Assembly: GCF_014982785.1 (NCBI RefSeq)
Contig: NZ_JADCKB010000008.1
Coordinates: 52,921 to 116,920, forward strand
Reading direction: 5' to 3'
From: Ructibacterium gallinarum
GTDB taxonomy: Bacteria; Bacillota; Clostridia; Monoglobales; Monoglobaceae
DNA: 64,000 nucleotides
Each line of letters starts with the position of its first letter. Position 1 is the first letter of the stretch. Below, piece after piece: positions 9,806-18,228 of this stretch. The notes below the pieces were generated by a model. It did no database searches and was not told the DNA's origin. It saw only the letters and a list, made by a program, of their open reading frames with translations. Both the position numbers and the translations under genes were made by a program.

Positions 9806-11272
9806 TTACAAATTTTCCGTTTCCGTTTTAAAGGGCTGGCCAATAGGTCCTTTGATTGTATTTCGTTCGCCCCATTGATAATAAAATTGCGTTAAATCCA
9901 GCCGGGTTCCTGTCTGCGTCTTGTCGTTCAGGCTGCGGATATGTTTATATAAAGCCGTCCTGGAAATCGCCAATTGTTCCGAGATTACCTGGAGGTTTTC
10001 GTTTGGCTCGGCAAGCAGCTGCTGAAAAACCTCCTTCTCACGCGGCGTCAGGGAGAAAACCTGTGTAAATTTTGAAAACTTGTCTGCCTCTCTGCGCTGC
10101 GCATCGTTCATCCTGGTAATCTCCCGCATTTGCGCGGCATACGCGGCCATTACAACCATAACCGCCGCGAACAAGAGCAGCACAAGCAGGATTGTGATAA
10201 TACCGCCGCCTGCAAACAGCAGCGTAACCGAACCGTTTGTAACCAGGACGGCGCTGAGATTGTTAACCGCGCGGCCAAGACCTGCCCACAGCGCTGGAAA
10301 CCGCATATGCAATGACAGCTCCATAAAGCTGGTGGTAAAGTATACCGCGAAAAAACCGGCAGTCAGGTAAAACACCACAAGCCCGATCAGGAACGGGTCT
10401 CCCAGCCATATTACCGCAACACACAACGTGGACAGCATCATCACACAGTACATGATGAGGTTCATAAACTTTCTTTTCCGTATATCAAACAAAAACCCTG
10501 CCATAAGCCCGCTAACAGCCAGGAGAATCCTTGGCCATTGCCCGACGTCCGCGTGTCCCGACGCGTGAGGGAGTGTTACCGCGTTGTCCAATGTGCTGAA
10601 TACGCAGGCCATCAGCGCGACAAGCAACGCCAGCAAAAGCCCTGCCGACAGCTTTTTCCGGGACATGGCCGCCTCCTCATTTTGCCCGCTGCTTTCCGGT
10701 TCCGTTTCTTTCACATGCTTTAAGTACCGCTGCTGTGTCCACAGCATTAAGACGCACAGCATGGCTAAAAAAGCGGATAGAAAACCCGCTTCTGCGGTTT
10801 CGACATTGACCAGGTTGTTGTTTAAAAATTGCAGCAAAATCCCCAGGGCATAGGCTATCCCGACAATCCGCGCCAGCGCCGCGCTTGCCCGAACAATGCG
10901 CGCCGCTATGCTGTGGACCGCGCTGCCAAAAAAGCCAAGGACAAAAAACAGCACCATGCCGGATATGAGAATTGCCGCATAGGATAAATGCTGCTGCATA
11001 ACGAATATACACACAATCGCTGCCAGCGCTAATGCCAGGGTAATGATACCCTGATACTGTCTTTTTACAAGGCGGCTCAGCGCCGGATACAGTAAAAAAC
11101 CGACTGTGCTCACACCAAGCACATAGTTCTGCGCATTTACAGCATTTCCTGCCTCCGTTGTCAGCGCAATCATATTCACATATAGGTATTCAGCACCTAA
11201 AAAAATAAAGGTAAACACGCCAATTAAAAGAATGGCGCTTATTGTCGTCAGTTTTCGCAGTTCATCTATCAT
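9806..11272 (-). CDS. Membrane-anchored LuxR-family transcriptional regulator
   Basis: 488 residues. Residues ~10-390 form about ten to twelve hydrophobic helices arranged like an MFS transporter (for example ILLIGVFTFIFLGAEYLYV). The C-terminus (~415-475) is a LuxR/GerE-type helix-turn-helix: LTPREKEVFQQLL, then ISEQLAISRTALYKHIRSL. Such MFS-LuxR fusions are known as one-piece membrane sensors that bind DNA. The usual V in the recognition helix region is replaced (RTALYKHI), still compatible with the fold. It precedes the surface operon on the same strand and the operator array follows it, so it is the best candidate regulator. The ligand is unknown. Confidence 0.85.
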   Translation of the reverse strand: MIDELRKLTTISAILLIGVFTFIFLGAEYLYVNMIALTTEAGNAVNAQNYVLGVSTVGFLLYPALSRLVKRQYQGIITLALALAAIVCIFVMQQHLSYAAILISGMVLFFVLGFFGSAVHSIAARIVRASAALARIVGIAYALGILLQFLNNNLVNVETAEAGFLSAFLAMLCVLMLWTQQRYLKHVKETEPESSGQNEEAAMSRKKLSAGLLLALLVALMACVFSTLDNAVTLPHASGHADVGQWPRILLAVSGLMAGFLFDIRKRKFMNLIMYCVMMLSTLCVAVIWLGDPFLIGLVVFYLTAGFFAVYFTTSFMELSLHMRFPALWAGLGRAVNNLSAVLVTNGSVTLLFAGGGIITILLVLLLFAAVMVVMAAYAAQMREITRMNDAQRREADKFSKFTQVFSLTPREKEVFQQLLAEPNENLQVISEQLAISRTALYKHIRSLNDKTQTGTRLDLTQFYYQWGERNTIKGPIGQPFKTETENL

Positions 11273-11483
11273 CTCGTTTATGCCTTTCTATGTATTCTAA
11301 TGGTTTGCCATTTTCCGAAAAACAGAAAACGGCCTCCATGTTGCAGAGATATTCTTCTGCGACAGAGACCCTTCTTACTGCACCGATACCGCCTGTGTCT
11401 GGGCAGTATTGCTGTATGAAATTTATTCCGTTTCGCCGCCCAATGTACCCGATAAAAGGGATGAACACCTGGCTTGAATCCAT
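11262..11483 (-). CDS. Possible leader ORF overlapping the luxR-type gene
   Basis: 73 codons, ending 11 bp inside the start of the LuxR-type gene. The putative ribosome site for the regulator (GAAAGG) lies within it, so translation could be coupled. Composition looks protein-like (IGYIGRRNGINFIQQY, MEAVFCFSENGKPLEYIE). No good Shine-Dalgarno is spaced correctly for the ATG at 11483: the nearest GGAG is 18 bases away. No family is recognised. It may be a remnant, a leader peptide or an untranslated region. Confidence 0.35.
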   Translation of the reverse strand: MDSSQVFIPFIGYIGRRNGINFIQQYCPDTGGIGAVRRVSVAEEYLCNMEAVFCFSENGKPLEYIERHKRDDR

Positions 11484-11539
11484 GTGTGTCTGCTTTTCAA
11501 TCTCCGTTCGCTTATTATATAGATATATAATTAATAATT

Positions 11540-11568
11540 ATTATATCATAAAATTTATCTATATTCAA
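11540..11568 (-). promoter_or_regulatory. Sigma-A promoter of the luxR-type gene
   Basis: On the minus strand TTGAAT (11568-11563), a 17-bp spacer and a perfect TATAAT (11545-11540). Transcription would start near 11533, giving a leader of about 260 bases that includes the possible 73-codon ORF. Confidence 0.7.
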
Positions 11569-11796
11569 GTCCTAATATTATTTTGTCCAAATACACCAAG
11601 CAACCGAATCCGTTGAAACCGTGTCTATTTACAAATTTAACGATTGGCGGCATAAAGAAACGATTGCACCGCGATTTAACAATTACTCAAAATAAAAACA
11701 CTTACAAAAAGCATAAAGAAACGCAAAAAATCGTACCCATAACAGCAATCACTAATTTATAAAATTTTAAAATCGTTTGTATTAAGGGCTTTCAGG
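11569..11796. other. AT-rich intergenic stretch, nothing recognised
   Basis: Between the luxR promoter and the ssrA terminator the sequence is very AT-rich, with imperfect direct repeats of CATAAAGAAACG (about 11650 and 11714). No ORF, RNA or binding site is supported. Confidence 0.4.
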
Positions 11797-11836
11797 AGAA
11801 AAAAAGAGCAGTAATTTTTTATCAAAATTACTGCTC
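11797..11836 (-). terminator. Intrinsic terminator of ssrA
   Basis: On the minus strand GAGCAGTAATTTT, a 5-base loop and AAAATTACTGCTC form a perfect 13-bp stem followed by seven T. It begins a few bases after the tmRNA CCA end. Confidence 0.9.
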
Positions 11837-11841
11837 CGATT

Positions 11842-12189
11842 TGGTGGAGATGAGGGGAATTGAACCCCTGTCCGAAAAAGCATCCCCACAAAGCGCTACG
11901 GGCGTAGTCAGTGGTCAGTATTCCCGCCCGTCGGTGTCCACTGACAAACACCGGCGGCCGGTAGCTTCATCTTTCATGGCCGGGTCAAAGCTTTCCCGGC
12001 TCACGTTCACCGCATCGTTGATGCCCTCTCCCCGGACTGCGGTATTCCGGGGCGGACAGCTGCACTAAGCGGCAGCGTATGCTAAATTATCGTTATTAGC
12101 GTTTATTTTTAAGTTTGGGTTTTTTACGCAGTACCCGCTGCGGCCCGCTCCTTGTGTCTCTGCTTCCCCGTCGAAACCTTTACATCCCC
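11842..12189 (-). ncRNA. ssrA: Transfer-messenger RNA (tmRNA)
   Basis: 348 nt. The 5' end GGGGAUG pairs with CAUCUCC before the encoded CCA (11844-11842) to make the acceptor stem, and the T-arm reads GGGGTTCAATTCCCC. The diagnostic 5' block GTAAAGGTTTCGACGG is present. The tag frame runs from 12100 to 12068 as GCT AAT AAC GAT AAT TTA GCA TAC GCT GCC GCT, then TAG: peptide ANNDNLAYAAA. tmRNA with SmpB rescues ribosomes stalled on broken messages and tags the product for proteolysis. smpB lies 1.1 kb upstream on the same strand, separated by an esterase gene. Confidence 0.97.
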
Positions 12190-12301
12190 ATTTCTATCAA
12201 GGGCCAAAATCGTCTCCGGCTCTTTTTTCTTTTTCTACCCGCTTGAAATCGGAGCAACGCTCCTGCTAAGCTTGCAACAGATTGTAATTCGCTCCGCAGG
12301 G

Positions 12302-12358
12302 TTTCAGAGGGAGATGATAACTCCCTCTGAAATGGAACCCGCCGCCTAAAAGGCGGGG
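12302..12358 (-). terminator. Tandem hairpins downstream of the esterase gene
   Basis: A perfect 12-bp stem with a 7-base loop (arms 12302-12313 and 12321-12332, TTTCAGAGGGAG / CTCCCTCTGAAA) follows a smaller hairpin CCGCC..GGCGG (12344-12358). They lie just after the esterase stop on the minus strand. There is no long T run, so termination is likely but not certain. Confidence 0.5.
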
Positions 12359-12374
12359 GATATCTGTGCTCCCA

Positions 12375-13208
12375 TTATAACTGCGCAAGCCAGCGTATGG
12401 ACATATCCACCCAAGGCTGAACCGCCGGTATAATGCCGCCCGGCGTACTTGCCGTAATCTTGTTGGCAAGGGAAAGGCCATGCTCTCCCTCCGGGAAGAT
12501 ATGTAATTCATATTCTACTCTATTTTTCAGCAGAGCCGCCGCAAACCGCATGGAACTCTCCACCGGTACCGCGCCGTCCGAGAACGTATGCCACAAAAAT
12601 GTCTTGGGCGTCTTGGGCGTTACATGCTCTTCCAGCGGAAAATACGGACGCACCTCTTCCCGGCCTGCCATAAAGTTCTGCAGCGTTCCCATATGGGTCT
12701 TTTCTTCCTCGCCCGTGATCACGGGATATCCCAGGATCATGCCATTGGGCCGGTTCTCCCCGGCTTCTGCTCCGGAATACTTTAGAATCATTTCCTCATC
12801 ATAATATACGCCCAGGCTGGCCGCAAGGTGACCGCCTGCCGAAAAACCGCAGACCGCAATTTTATCCTTGTCAATGTGGTGCTCCTCTGCAATGCTCCGC
12901 ACATACGCCACCGCCTTGGACAGCTCACAGCACGCCGCCGGCCACCCTGTGGGCGCTATGGAATAATCCAGCACAAAGGCATGATATCCCGCACCGCAGT
13001 ACCGCATTGCAATGGGCTCTGCCTCCCGCGGGGACACAAACCCATATCCGCCGCCCGGACAAATCACCACTGCCGGCCGCGTCTTCCAGTTGGTATCCTC
13101 AAGGTACCGCTCGTCCAGGATATATGCCGAAAGCTTCGGCGCCTTTGCCGGCTCCGCACAGCCCATGGCTTTGTAGTCTACACTCATATCCACTTCAAAA
13201 TGTAACAT
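12375..13208 (-). CDS. Alpha/beta-hydrolase, acetyl-esterase/xylanase-like
   Basis: 277 residues. The features fit the BD-FAE/acetyl-esterase branch of alpha/beta hydrolases: an oxyanion-hole strand VVICPGGGYGF (~46-56), the nucleophile elbow GFSAGGH (Ser ~130), an acidic residue in WHTFSDGAVP (~210) and the catalytic His in EGEHGL (~249). No signal peptide is seen, so it is probably a cytoplasmic esterase for acetylated sugars or oligosaccharides. The substrate is an inference. It lies between smpB (64 bp upstream) and ssrA, same orientation, and may share smpB transcripts. Confidence 0.85.
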   Translation of the reverse strand: MLHFEVDMSVDYKAMGCAEPAKAPKLSAYILDERYLEDTNWKTRPAVVICPGGGYGFVSPREAEPIAMRYCGAGYHAFVLDYSIAPTGWPAACCELSKAVAYVRSIAEEHHIDKDKIAVCGFSAGGHLAASLGVYYDEEMILKYSGAEAGENRPNGMILGYPVITGEEEKTHMGTLQNFMAGREEVRPYFPLEEHVTPKTPKTFLWHTFSDGAVPVESSMRFAAALLKNRVEYELHIFPEGEHGLSLANKITASTPGGIIPAVQPWVDMSIRWLAQL

Positions 13209-13271
13209 TTTTTCTCACCGTTCTTTGATATAATATATGTTTTAATATATGTTTTTCATTTCTTTTTCATA

Positions 13272-13739
13272 CTATCTGTGCTCGCGGATGGCGCGGTCCA
13301 TATTCCGTTTCGCATCCCGCTCCGCCGCCGCGGCGCGCTTGTCATAGTCCTTCTTGCCCCGGCACAGCCCCAGCTTCAGCTTCACATGCTGTCCCTTAAA
13401 ATACAGACGCAGCGGAATCAACGTATACCCCTGCTGCTGGGTGAGCCCAATCAGCCGGTTGATCTCCTGCCGGTGCAGCAGCAGCCGCCTTGGCCGCAGC
13501 GGATCGTGGTTAAAAATACTCCCCTGCTCATACGGGCTGACGTGCATCCCAATCAAGATGGCCTCGCCGGTCTTGCAGGACACATAACTGTCCTTCAAAT
13601 TCACCCGGCCGGCCCGGATGGACTTGACCTCGGTGCCCCGCAGCTCCAGCCCCGCTTCATACTCCGCCTCCACAAAATAATCGTGATAGGCCTTTTTGTT
13701 CTGCGCTATACTGCTGTTTTCGCTCTTTGCCTTTGCCAT
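13272..13739 (-). CDS. smpB: SsrA-binding protein SmpB
   Basis: 155 residues from the ATG at 13739. The frame is open further upstream, but MAKAKSENS matches the usual SmpB start and has AAGGCGGTG 6 bases before it. Family motifs are [20 protein letters not shown] (~13-32), the [17 protein letters not shown] block, LIPLRLYFK and the basic C-terminal GKKDYDKR tail that follows tmRNA into the decoding site. SmpB binds tmRNA and is required for trans-translation. The tmRNA gene is about 1.1 kb downstream. Confidence 0.96.
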   Translation of the reverse strand: MAKAKSENSSIAQNKKAYHDYFVEAEYEAGLELRGTEVKSIRAGRVNLKDSYVSCKTGEAILIGMHVSPYEQGSIFNHDPLRPRRLLLHRQEINRLIGLTQQQGYTLIPLRLYFKGQHVKLKLGLCRGKKDYDKRAAAAERDAKRNMDRAIREHR

Positions 13740-13885
13740 ACGGTTCACCGCCTTTTTCTCCTGCTTTAAAGTATCCGCATACAACCGCTTCATTATACTC
13801 CCATTTTCGTGAAAAGTCAATATAATTTCATAAATTTCAGCCTCCGATTTGGCAATTTGGACACCCCCTCTTTCCTTTTCATACC

Positions 13886-13914
13886 TTGACGCTTTGGCTT
13901 AAAAATGGTATAAT
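13886..13914 (+). promoter_or_regulatory. Sigma-A promoter of the methyltransferase-ecf operon
   Basis: TTGACG (13886-13891), a 17-bp spacer and a perfect TATAAT (13909-13914). It reads into the methyltransferase gene and the close-packed ecf genes, with a leader of about 105 bases. Confidence 0.8.
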
Positions 13915-14026
13915 GATGTATCTTGGATTTTTATAACATAAACCCGTTTTTATCTCTCTGCCCCAAATCGCCGCTGTGCGGCTTTCAGGCAGACTGGCGT
14001 ATGCGGGCATAAAGGTGGTATGACAG

Positions 14027-14899
14027 ATGTTTCTCGCAGACGGATGGAAAGATTACGAACTGATTGACTGCGACAAAGGCGAAAAGCTGGAACGCTGGGG
14101 CAACCGCATCTTGGTGCGTCCCGACCCGCAAATCGTTTGGGAACTTGACCCCACTGACCGCTCTCCCCTCTGGGAGCAGGCGGACGCCCGCTATGTGCGC
14201 AGCAGTACCGGCGGCGGCAGCTGGCATACCTTTCATAAGCTCCCGCCCTCCTGGACGGTGAATTATCACGAGCTTACTTTCGGTATCAAACCCATGGGCT
14301 TTAAGCATACTGGCTTGTTCCCCGAACAGGCCGCCAATTGGGATTGGTTCTCCCATATCATTCAAAAAAGCGGCAGAGAGAATGTTAATGTTCTCAACCT
14401 CTTTGCCTATACCGGCGGCGCCACCCTGGCCGCCGCATCCGCCGGCGCTTCCGTCTGCCATGTGGATGCCGCAAAAGGCATGGTCAGCTGGGCCAAGGAA
14501 AACGCTGTGCTCTCCGGACTTTCCCAGCGCCCTATCCGCTATATCGTGGACGACGTGAAGAAATTCGTTCAGCGTGAAATCCGCCGCGGAAGAAAATACG
14601 ACGGCATTATTATGGATCCCCCCTCTTACGGCCGCGGCCCAGGCGGGGAACTATGGAAAATCGAACAGGAGCTGTACCCGCTGATCTGCCTCTGCATGCA
14701 GGTGCTCAGTGATGACCCGCTCTTTTTCCTGGTCAACACCTATACCACCGGCCTTTCCGGCAGCATTATGGAAAATATCTTCCGCATGACGCTGCGCCGG
14801 CAGTTTGGCGGCTCCTTTGCCGTGGACGAGGTTGGCCTGCCCGTTACCAGCAAAAGCCTGGTCCTGCCCTGCGGCTATAGTTCCCGCTGGCAGGCCTGA
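14027..14899 (+). CDS. Class I SAM-dependent RNA-type methyltransferase
   Basis: 290 residues. The SAM-binding motif I is VLNLFAYTGGATLAAASAGA (~124-143), followed by the acidic VDAAKGMVSWAKEN, and the catalytic-type motif IMDPPSYGRG (~190-199). This matches the RlmI/RlmK-like rRNA (cytosine) methyltransferase group, but the N-terminal PUA domain of RlmI is absent, so the target is not certain. A GGTGG ribosome site precedes the ATG. The next gene, ecfA1, begins 20 bp later, so they are probably co-transcribed. Confidence 0.82.
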   Translation: MFLADGWKDYELIDCDKGEKLERWGNRILVRPDPQIVWELDPTDRSPLWEQADARYVRSSTGGGSWHTFHKLPPSWTVNYHELTFGIKPMGFKHTGLFPEQAANWDWFSHIIQKSGRENVNVLNLFAYTGGATLAAASAGASVCHVDAAKGMVSWAKENAVLSGLSQRPIRYIVDDVKKFVQREIRRGRKYDGIIMDPPSYGRGPGGELWKIEQELYPLICLCMQVLSDDPLFFLVNTYTTGLSGSIMENIFRMTLRRQFGGSFAVDEVGLPVTSKSLVLPCGYSSRWQA

Positions 14900-14919
14900 C
14901 ACAGAAAGAAGGTATCCAT

Positions 14920-15792
14920 TTGGAACCCATCATTTATATCGATCATCTTTGCTTCTCTTATCACAACGAAGAGTCCGGGCAGGATATTCCGGTGCTGCGG
15001 GACGTTTCTCTCTCTATCAACAAAGGCGAATTTCTCGCCGTTTTGGGACATAACGGTTCCGGCAAATCCACCATCGCAAAACATCTGAACGCTATCTTGA
15101 CCCCCGTTTCCGGACGGGTATTGGTAGAGGGCATCGATACCTCTGACCCCGACCGTCTTTATGATATCCGCCAGCGGGTGGGTATGGTTTTTCAAAACCC
15201 CGATAATCAGATGGTTGCCAACATTGTGGAAGAGGACGTGGCCTTTGCCCCGGAAAATCTGGGCGTACCTCCCCAAGAGATTCGGCAGCGGGTAGATGCG
15301 GCACTTGCGGCAGTCAATATGACCGCCTTTCGCCGTCACGCCCCCCATATGCTCTCCGGCGGACAGAAACAGCGGGTCGCCATTGCCGGCGTTCTGGCCA
15401 TGCAGCCCGATATTCTGGTTCTGGACGAACCTACCGCCATGCTGGATCCATCCGGCCGGGCGGAAATTCTCAGCACCATAAAAAAGCTGAATCAATCCCT
15501 GGGCATGACCGTGGTGCTCATCACCCACTACATGGACGAGGCGGTACAGGCCGACCGAGTGGTGGTGATCGACCAAGGCGAAATCAAAATGCAGGGAACC
15601 CCCAAGCAAATCTTTCCTCAAGTGCAGGAACTGAAAAAACTGGGGCTTGACACCCCGCAGGCAACCGAACTGATTTACCGGCTCCGCCAGCAGGGCATTG
15701 ATCTTGACCCGGCGGTCTTAGACGCGGATGCCTGCATTGACGCCATTATGGAGCGTCTTCATTCTATCAAACACACAGGTGAACTTTCATGA
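14920..15792 (+). CDS. ecfA1: ECF transporter ATPase EcfA1
   Basis: 290 residues from a TTG start preceded by AAAGAAGG. ABC ATPase motifs: Walker A GHNGSGKST (~44-52), Q-loop FQNPDNQ, signature LSGGQKQR (~146-153), Walker B ILVLDEPT, switch His in LITHYMDEA. FQNPDNQ and the pairing with EcfA2 and EcfT identify the energy-coupling module of a group II ECF transporter, which powers several vitamin or metal S-components encoded elsewhere. It overlaps ecfA2 by 4 bp (ATGA). Confidence 0.95.
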   Translation: MEPIIYIDHLCFSYHNEESGQDIPVLRDVSLSINKGEFLAVLGHNGSGKSTIAKHLNAILTPVSGRVLVEGIDTSDPDRLYDIRQRVGMVFQNPDNQMVANIVEEDVAFAPENLGVPPQEIRQRVDAALAAVNMTAFRRHAPHMLSGGQKQRVAIAGVLAMQPDILVLDEPTAMLDPSGRAEILSTIKKLNQSLGMTVVLITHYMDEAVQADRVVVIDQGEIKMQGTPKQIFPQVQELKKLGLDTPQATELIYRLRQQGIDLDPAVLDADACIDAIMERLHSIKHTGELS

Positions 15793-16652
15793 TAAAGCTG
15801 AAAAACGTGGGCTATGTCTATATGCAGGGCGGCCCATTTGAAAAAACAGCCCTTGAAGATATCAATCTGGAAATCAGTGAGGGCGAATTTATTGGCCTGA
15901 TCGGCCATACCGGATCGGGGAAATCCACCCTGATCCAGCTGCTCAACGGTCTTTTAAAACCCACCTCCGGCACCATCTCCATAGGCGGCCGGGTGCTGGG
16001 TCAAAAGGGCACCGATATGCGCGCCCTCCGCTTTGACGTGGGGCTGGTGATGCAGTATCCGGAGTACCAGCTCTTTGAGGAAACCGTGGCCAAGGACATT
16101 GCCTTCGGTCCTTCTAACATGGGGCTTGACCCCAAAGAAATTGAGGAACGTGTGGCGTTTGCCGCCAATATGGTGGGGCTCAAAAAAGAGCTTCTTTCAA
16201 AATCCCCCTTTGACCTCTCCGGCGGGCAGAAACGCCGCGCCGCCATTGCCGGCGTCCTTGCCATGGAGCCAAAGGTCCTGATTCTGGACGAACCCACCGC
16301 CGGCCTTGATCCTGCCGGCAGGGATGAGATTCTCTTTAAAATCAAAGATATGCACGAGAGGATGAATATGACCGTTATTTTGGTCTCTCACAGTATGGAG
16401 GATATTGCCAAGCTTGCCGACCGGATTCTGGTCATGAACCACGGCCGGGTGGAAATGTTCGGCACTACCGACGCCGTGTTCCAGCAGGGACAGCGGCTGA
16501 GTGAGATCGGTCTCAACGTTCCTCAAATCACCCGGATCATGGACGGCCTGAAACAAAAAGGCCTGCCTGTTCCCGGCGGCATCTATACCGTTGAGGACGC
16601 GCTGCGCGTTCTGATTCCAATTTTGAAACCGGAGGGAAATCCCTTATGCTAA
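15789..16652 (+). CDS. ecfA2: ECF transporter ATPase EcfA2
   Basis: 287 residues. Walker A GHTGSGKST (~39-47), Q-loop MQYPEYQLFEETV typical of EcfA2, signature LSGGQKRR (~141-148), Walker B VLILDEPT and HSMED switch region. It forms the heterodimeric ATPase with EcfA1 and docks on EcfT. It overlaps its neighbours on both sides (4 and 7 bp), a sign of coupled translation. Confidence 0.95.
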   Translation: MIKLKNVGYVYMQGGPFEKTALEDINLEISEGEFIGLIGHTGSGKSTLIQLLNGLLKPTSGTISIGGRVLGQKGTDMRALRFDVGLVMQYPEYQLFEETVAKDIAFGPSNMGLDPKEIEERVAFAANMVGLKKELLSKSPFDLSGGQKRRAAIAGVLAMEPKVLILDEPTAGLDPAGRDEILFKIKDMHERMNMTVILVSHSMEDIAKLADRILVMNHGRVEMFGTTDAVFQQGQRLSEIGLNVPQITRIMDGLKQKGLPVPGGIYTVEDALRVLIPILKPEGNPLC

Positions 16653-17470
16653 AAGATATTACTCTGGGACAGTATTTCCCCGGCGATACCATCATACACC
16701 GTCTTGACCCCAGAACCAAGCTGCTTTTGGTCCTTGTTTACATGATCCTGACCTTCTCCATCAACGGATTTTTGGGCTATCTTATTCTGGCTGTCTTTAC
16801 CTTCGGCTGTATTTTTATCTCCAGGGTTCCGCTGAAATTTGTACTCAAAGGCCTCAAGCCCATTTTTGTCTTTATTGTCATCACCGGGCTGTTTAACCTG
16901 TTTCTCACCGGCGGCGATCCGGTTTTTCACTGGTGGATTTTTACCATTACCAAGCAGGGGCTCTATTTTGCGGCGTTCATGATCCTGCGCCTGGTTTTTT
17001 TAATCCTGGGCACCTCGCTGCTGACCCTGACCACCTCCCCCATTGCGCTGACCGACGGGCTGGAGCATCTGCTCTCCCCCTTTAAGCGCATCGGCCTGCC
17101 CGCCCACGAGCTGGCCATGATGATGACCATTGCACTGCGCTTTATCCCTACCCTCATGGAGGAAACCGATAAAATCATCAAGGCGCAGTCTGCCCGGGGC
17201 GCGGATTTTGAATCCGGCAATCTGCTTCGGCGTGCCAAAGCCATGGTTCCTATTTTGATTCCGCTGTTCATCAGTGCGTTCCGGCGGGCCGACGAGCTGG
17301 CCACCGCCATGGAATGCCGTTGTTACCGGGGCGGTGAAAACCGTACCCGGCTCCATGAACTGAAATACACCAAAGCTGACTCTGCCGCGTGGCTCTGTTT
17401 CCTTCTGCTTGCCGCCCTGCTCCTTGCACTGCGGTTTCTGCCCTGGACTGGGGGAGGCGCCGCCTTATGA
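16646..17470 (+). CDS. ecfT: ECF transporter transmembrane protein EcfT
   Basis: 274 residues with about five to six membrane helices and an N-terminal GQYFPGDTIIHRLDPRTKL, the usual EcfT opening. The coupling-helix motifs are AQSARGADF (~180-188) and ECRCYRGGENR (~225-235), the two short Arg-Gly segments that contact the ATPases. It completes the EcfA1A2T module and overlaps truA by 4 bp. No substrate-binding S-component is in the window. Confidence 0.95.
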   Translation: MLKDITLGQYFPGDTIIHRLDPRTKLLLVLVYMILTFSINGFLGYLILAVFTFGCIFISRVPLKFVLKGLKPIFVFIVITGLFNLFLTGGDPVFHWWIFTITKQGLYFAAFMILRLVFLILGTSLLTLTTSPIALTDGLEHLLSPFKRIGLPAHELAMMMTIALRFIPTLMEETDKIIKAQSARGADFESGNLLRRAKAMVPILIPLFISAFRRADELATAMECRCYRGGENRTRLHELKYTKADSAAWLCFLLLAALLLALRFLPWTGGGAAL

Positions 17471-18222
17471 CCAAAAACATTGCCATGCGCATTCTCTATG
17501 ACGGCACCCATTACCACGGCTGGCAGCGGCAGAAAAACGGCATTACCGTCCAGCAGGTTTTGGAGGACACCCTGTCCCGCCTTACCGGCGAGACCATCTC
17601 GGTGACCGGCTGCAGCCGCACCGATGCCGGCGTCCATGCCCTTGATTATGTGCTCAATTTCAGATCCCATACCACCATCCCCCCGGATCGGATCCCCTAT
17701 GCGGTCAACCATCTTCTGCCCGATGATATTTCCGCTGTGTCCGCCTGGGAGGTACCGCCAGACTTTAACGCCCGGTTCTCTGCCCGGGGCAAGCGCTATA
17801 TTTACCGTATTTTAAACGCCCGGATGCAGAATCCCTTTCTTACCCGTTACAGCTGGCACCTGCCCTATCCTCTTGACGCCAAGGTCATCTGCGCCGCAGC
17901 GCCTATGCTGGAGGGCAAGCACGATTTTTCCGCCTTTATGGCCGCAGGCGGCGACCAGAAAACCACCGTCCGTACGGTCACTGTCTGCCGGGCCGAAGTC
18001 AGCGGCGAACAAAACGAAATTATTTGTGTTACCGTGGAGGCAGACGCCTTCCTTTACAACATGGTCCGCATCATGACCGGGACACTGGCGGAAATCGGCA
18101 TGGGCCGGATTGATCCTGACGATCTTCCCGCCATTATCAAAAGCGGCGACCGGAAACGATGTGGTCTGACTGCTCCCCCACAAGGTTTGTTCTTAAAAAA
18201 AGTCTATTATGATTTGGGATGA
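17467..18222 (+). CDS. truA: tRNA pseudouridine(38-40) synthase TruA
   Basis: 251 residues from the ATG at 17467 inside the ecfT stop (ATGA). MRILYDGTHYHGWQRQ is the standard N-terminus, the catalytic Asp is in GCSRTDAGVHA (Asp53), and FLYNMVRIMTG is the C-terminal signature. It modifies U38-40 in tRNA anticodon arms. ecfA1A2T-truA is a conserved Firmicute order, usually flanked by rplQ and rplM-rpsI. Those flanks are missing here. Confidence 0.95.
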   Translation: MTKNIAMRILYDGTHYHGWQRQKNGITVQQVLEDTLSRLTGETISVTGCSRTDAGVHALDYVLNFRSHTTIPPDRIPYAVNHLLPDDISAVSAWEVPPDFNARFSARGKRYIYRILNARMQNPFLTRYSWHLPYPLDAKVICAAAPMLEGKHDFSAFMAAGGDQKTTVRTVTVCRAEVSGEQNEIICVTVEADAFLYNMVRIMTGTLAEIGMGRIDPDDLPAIIKSGDRKRCGLTAPPQGLFLKKVYYDLG

Positions 18223-18228
18223 ATAAAT

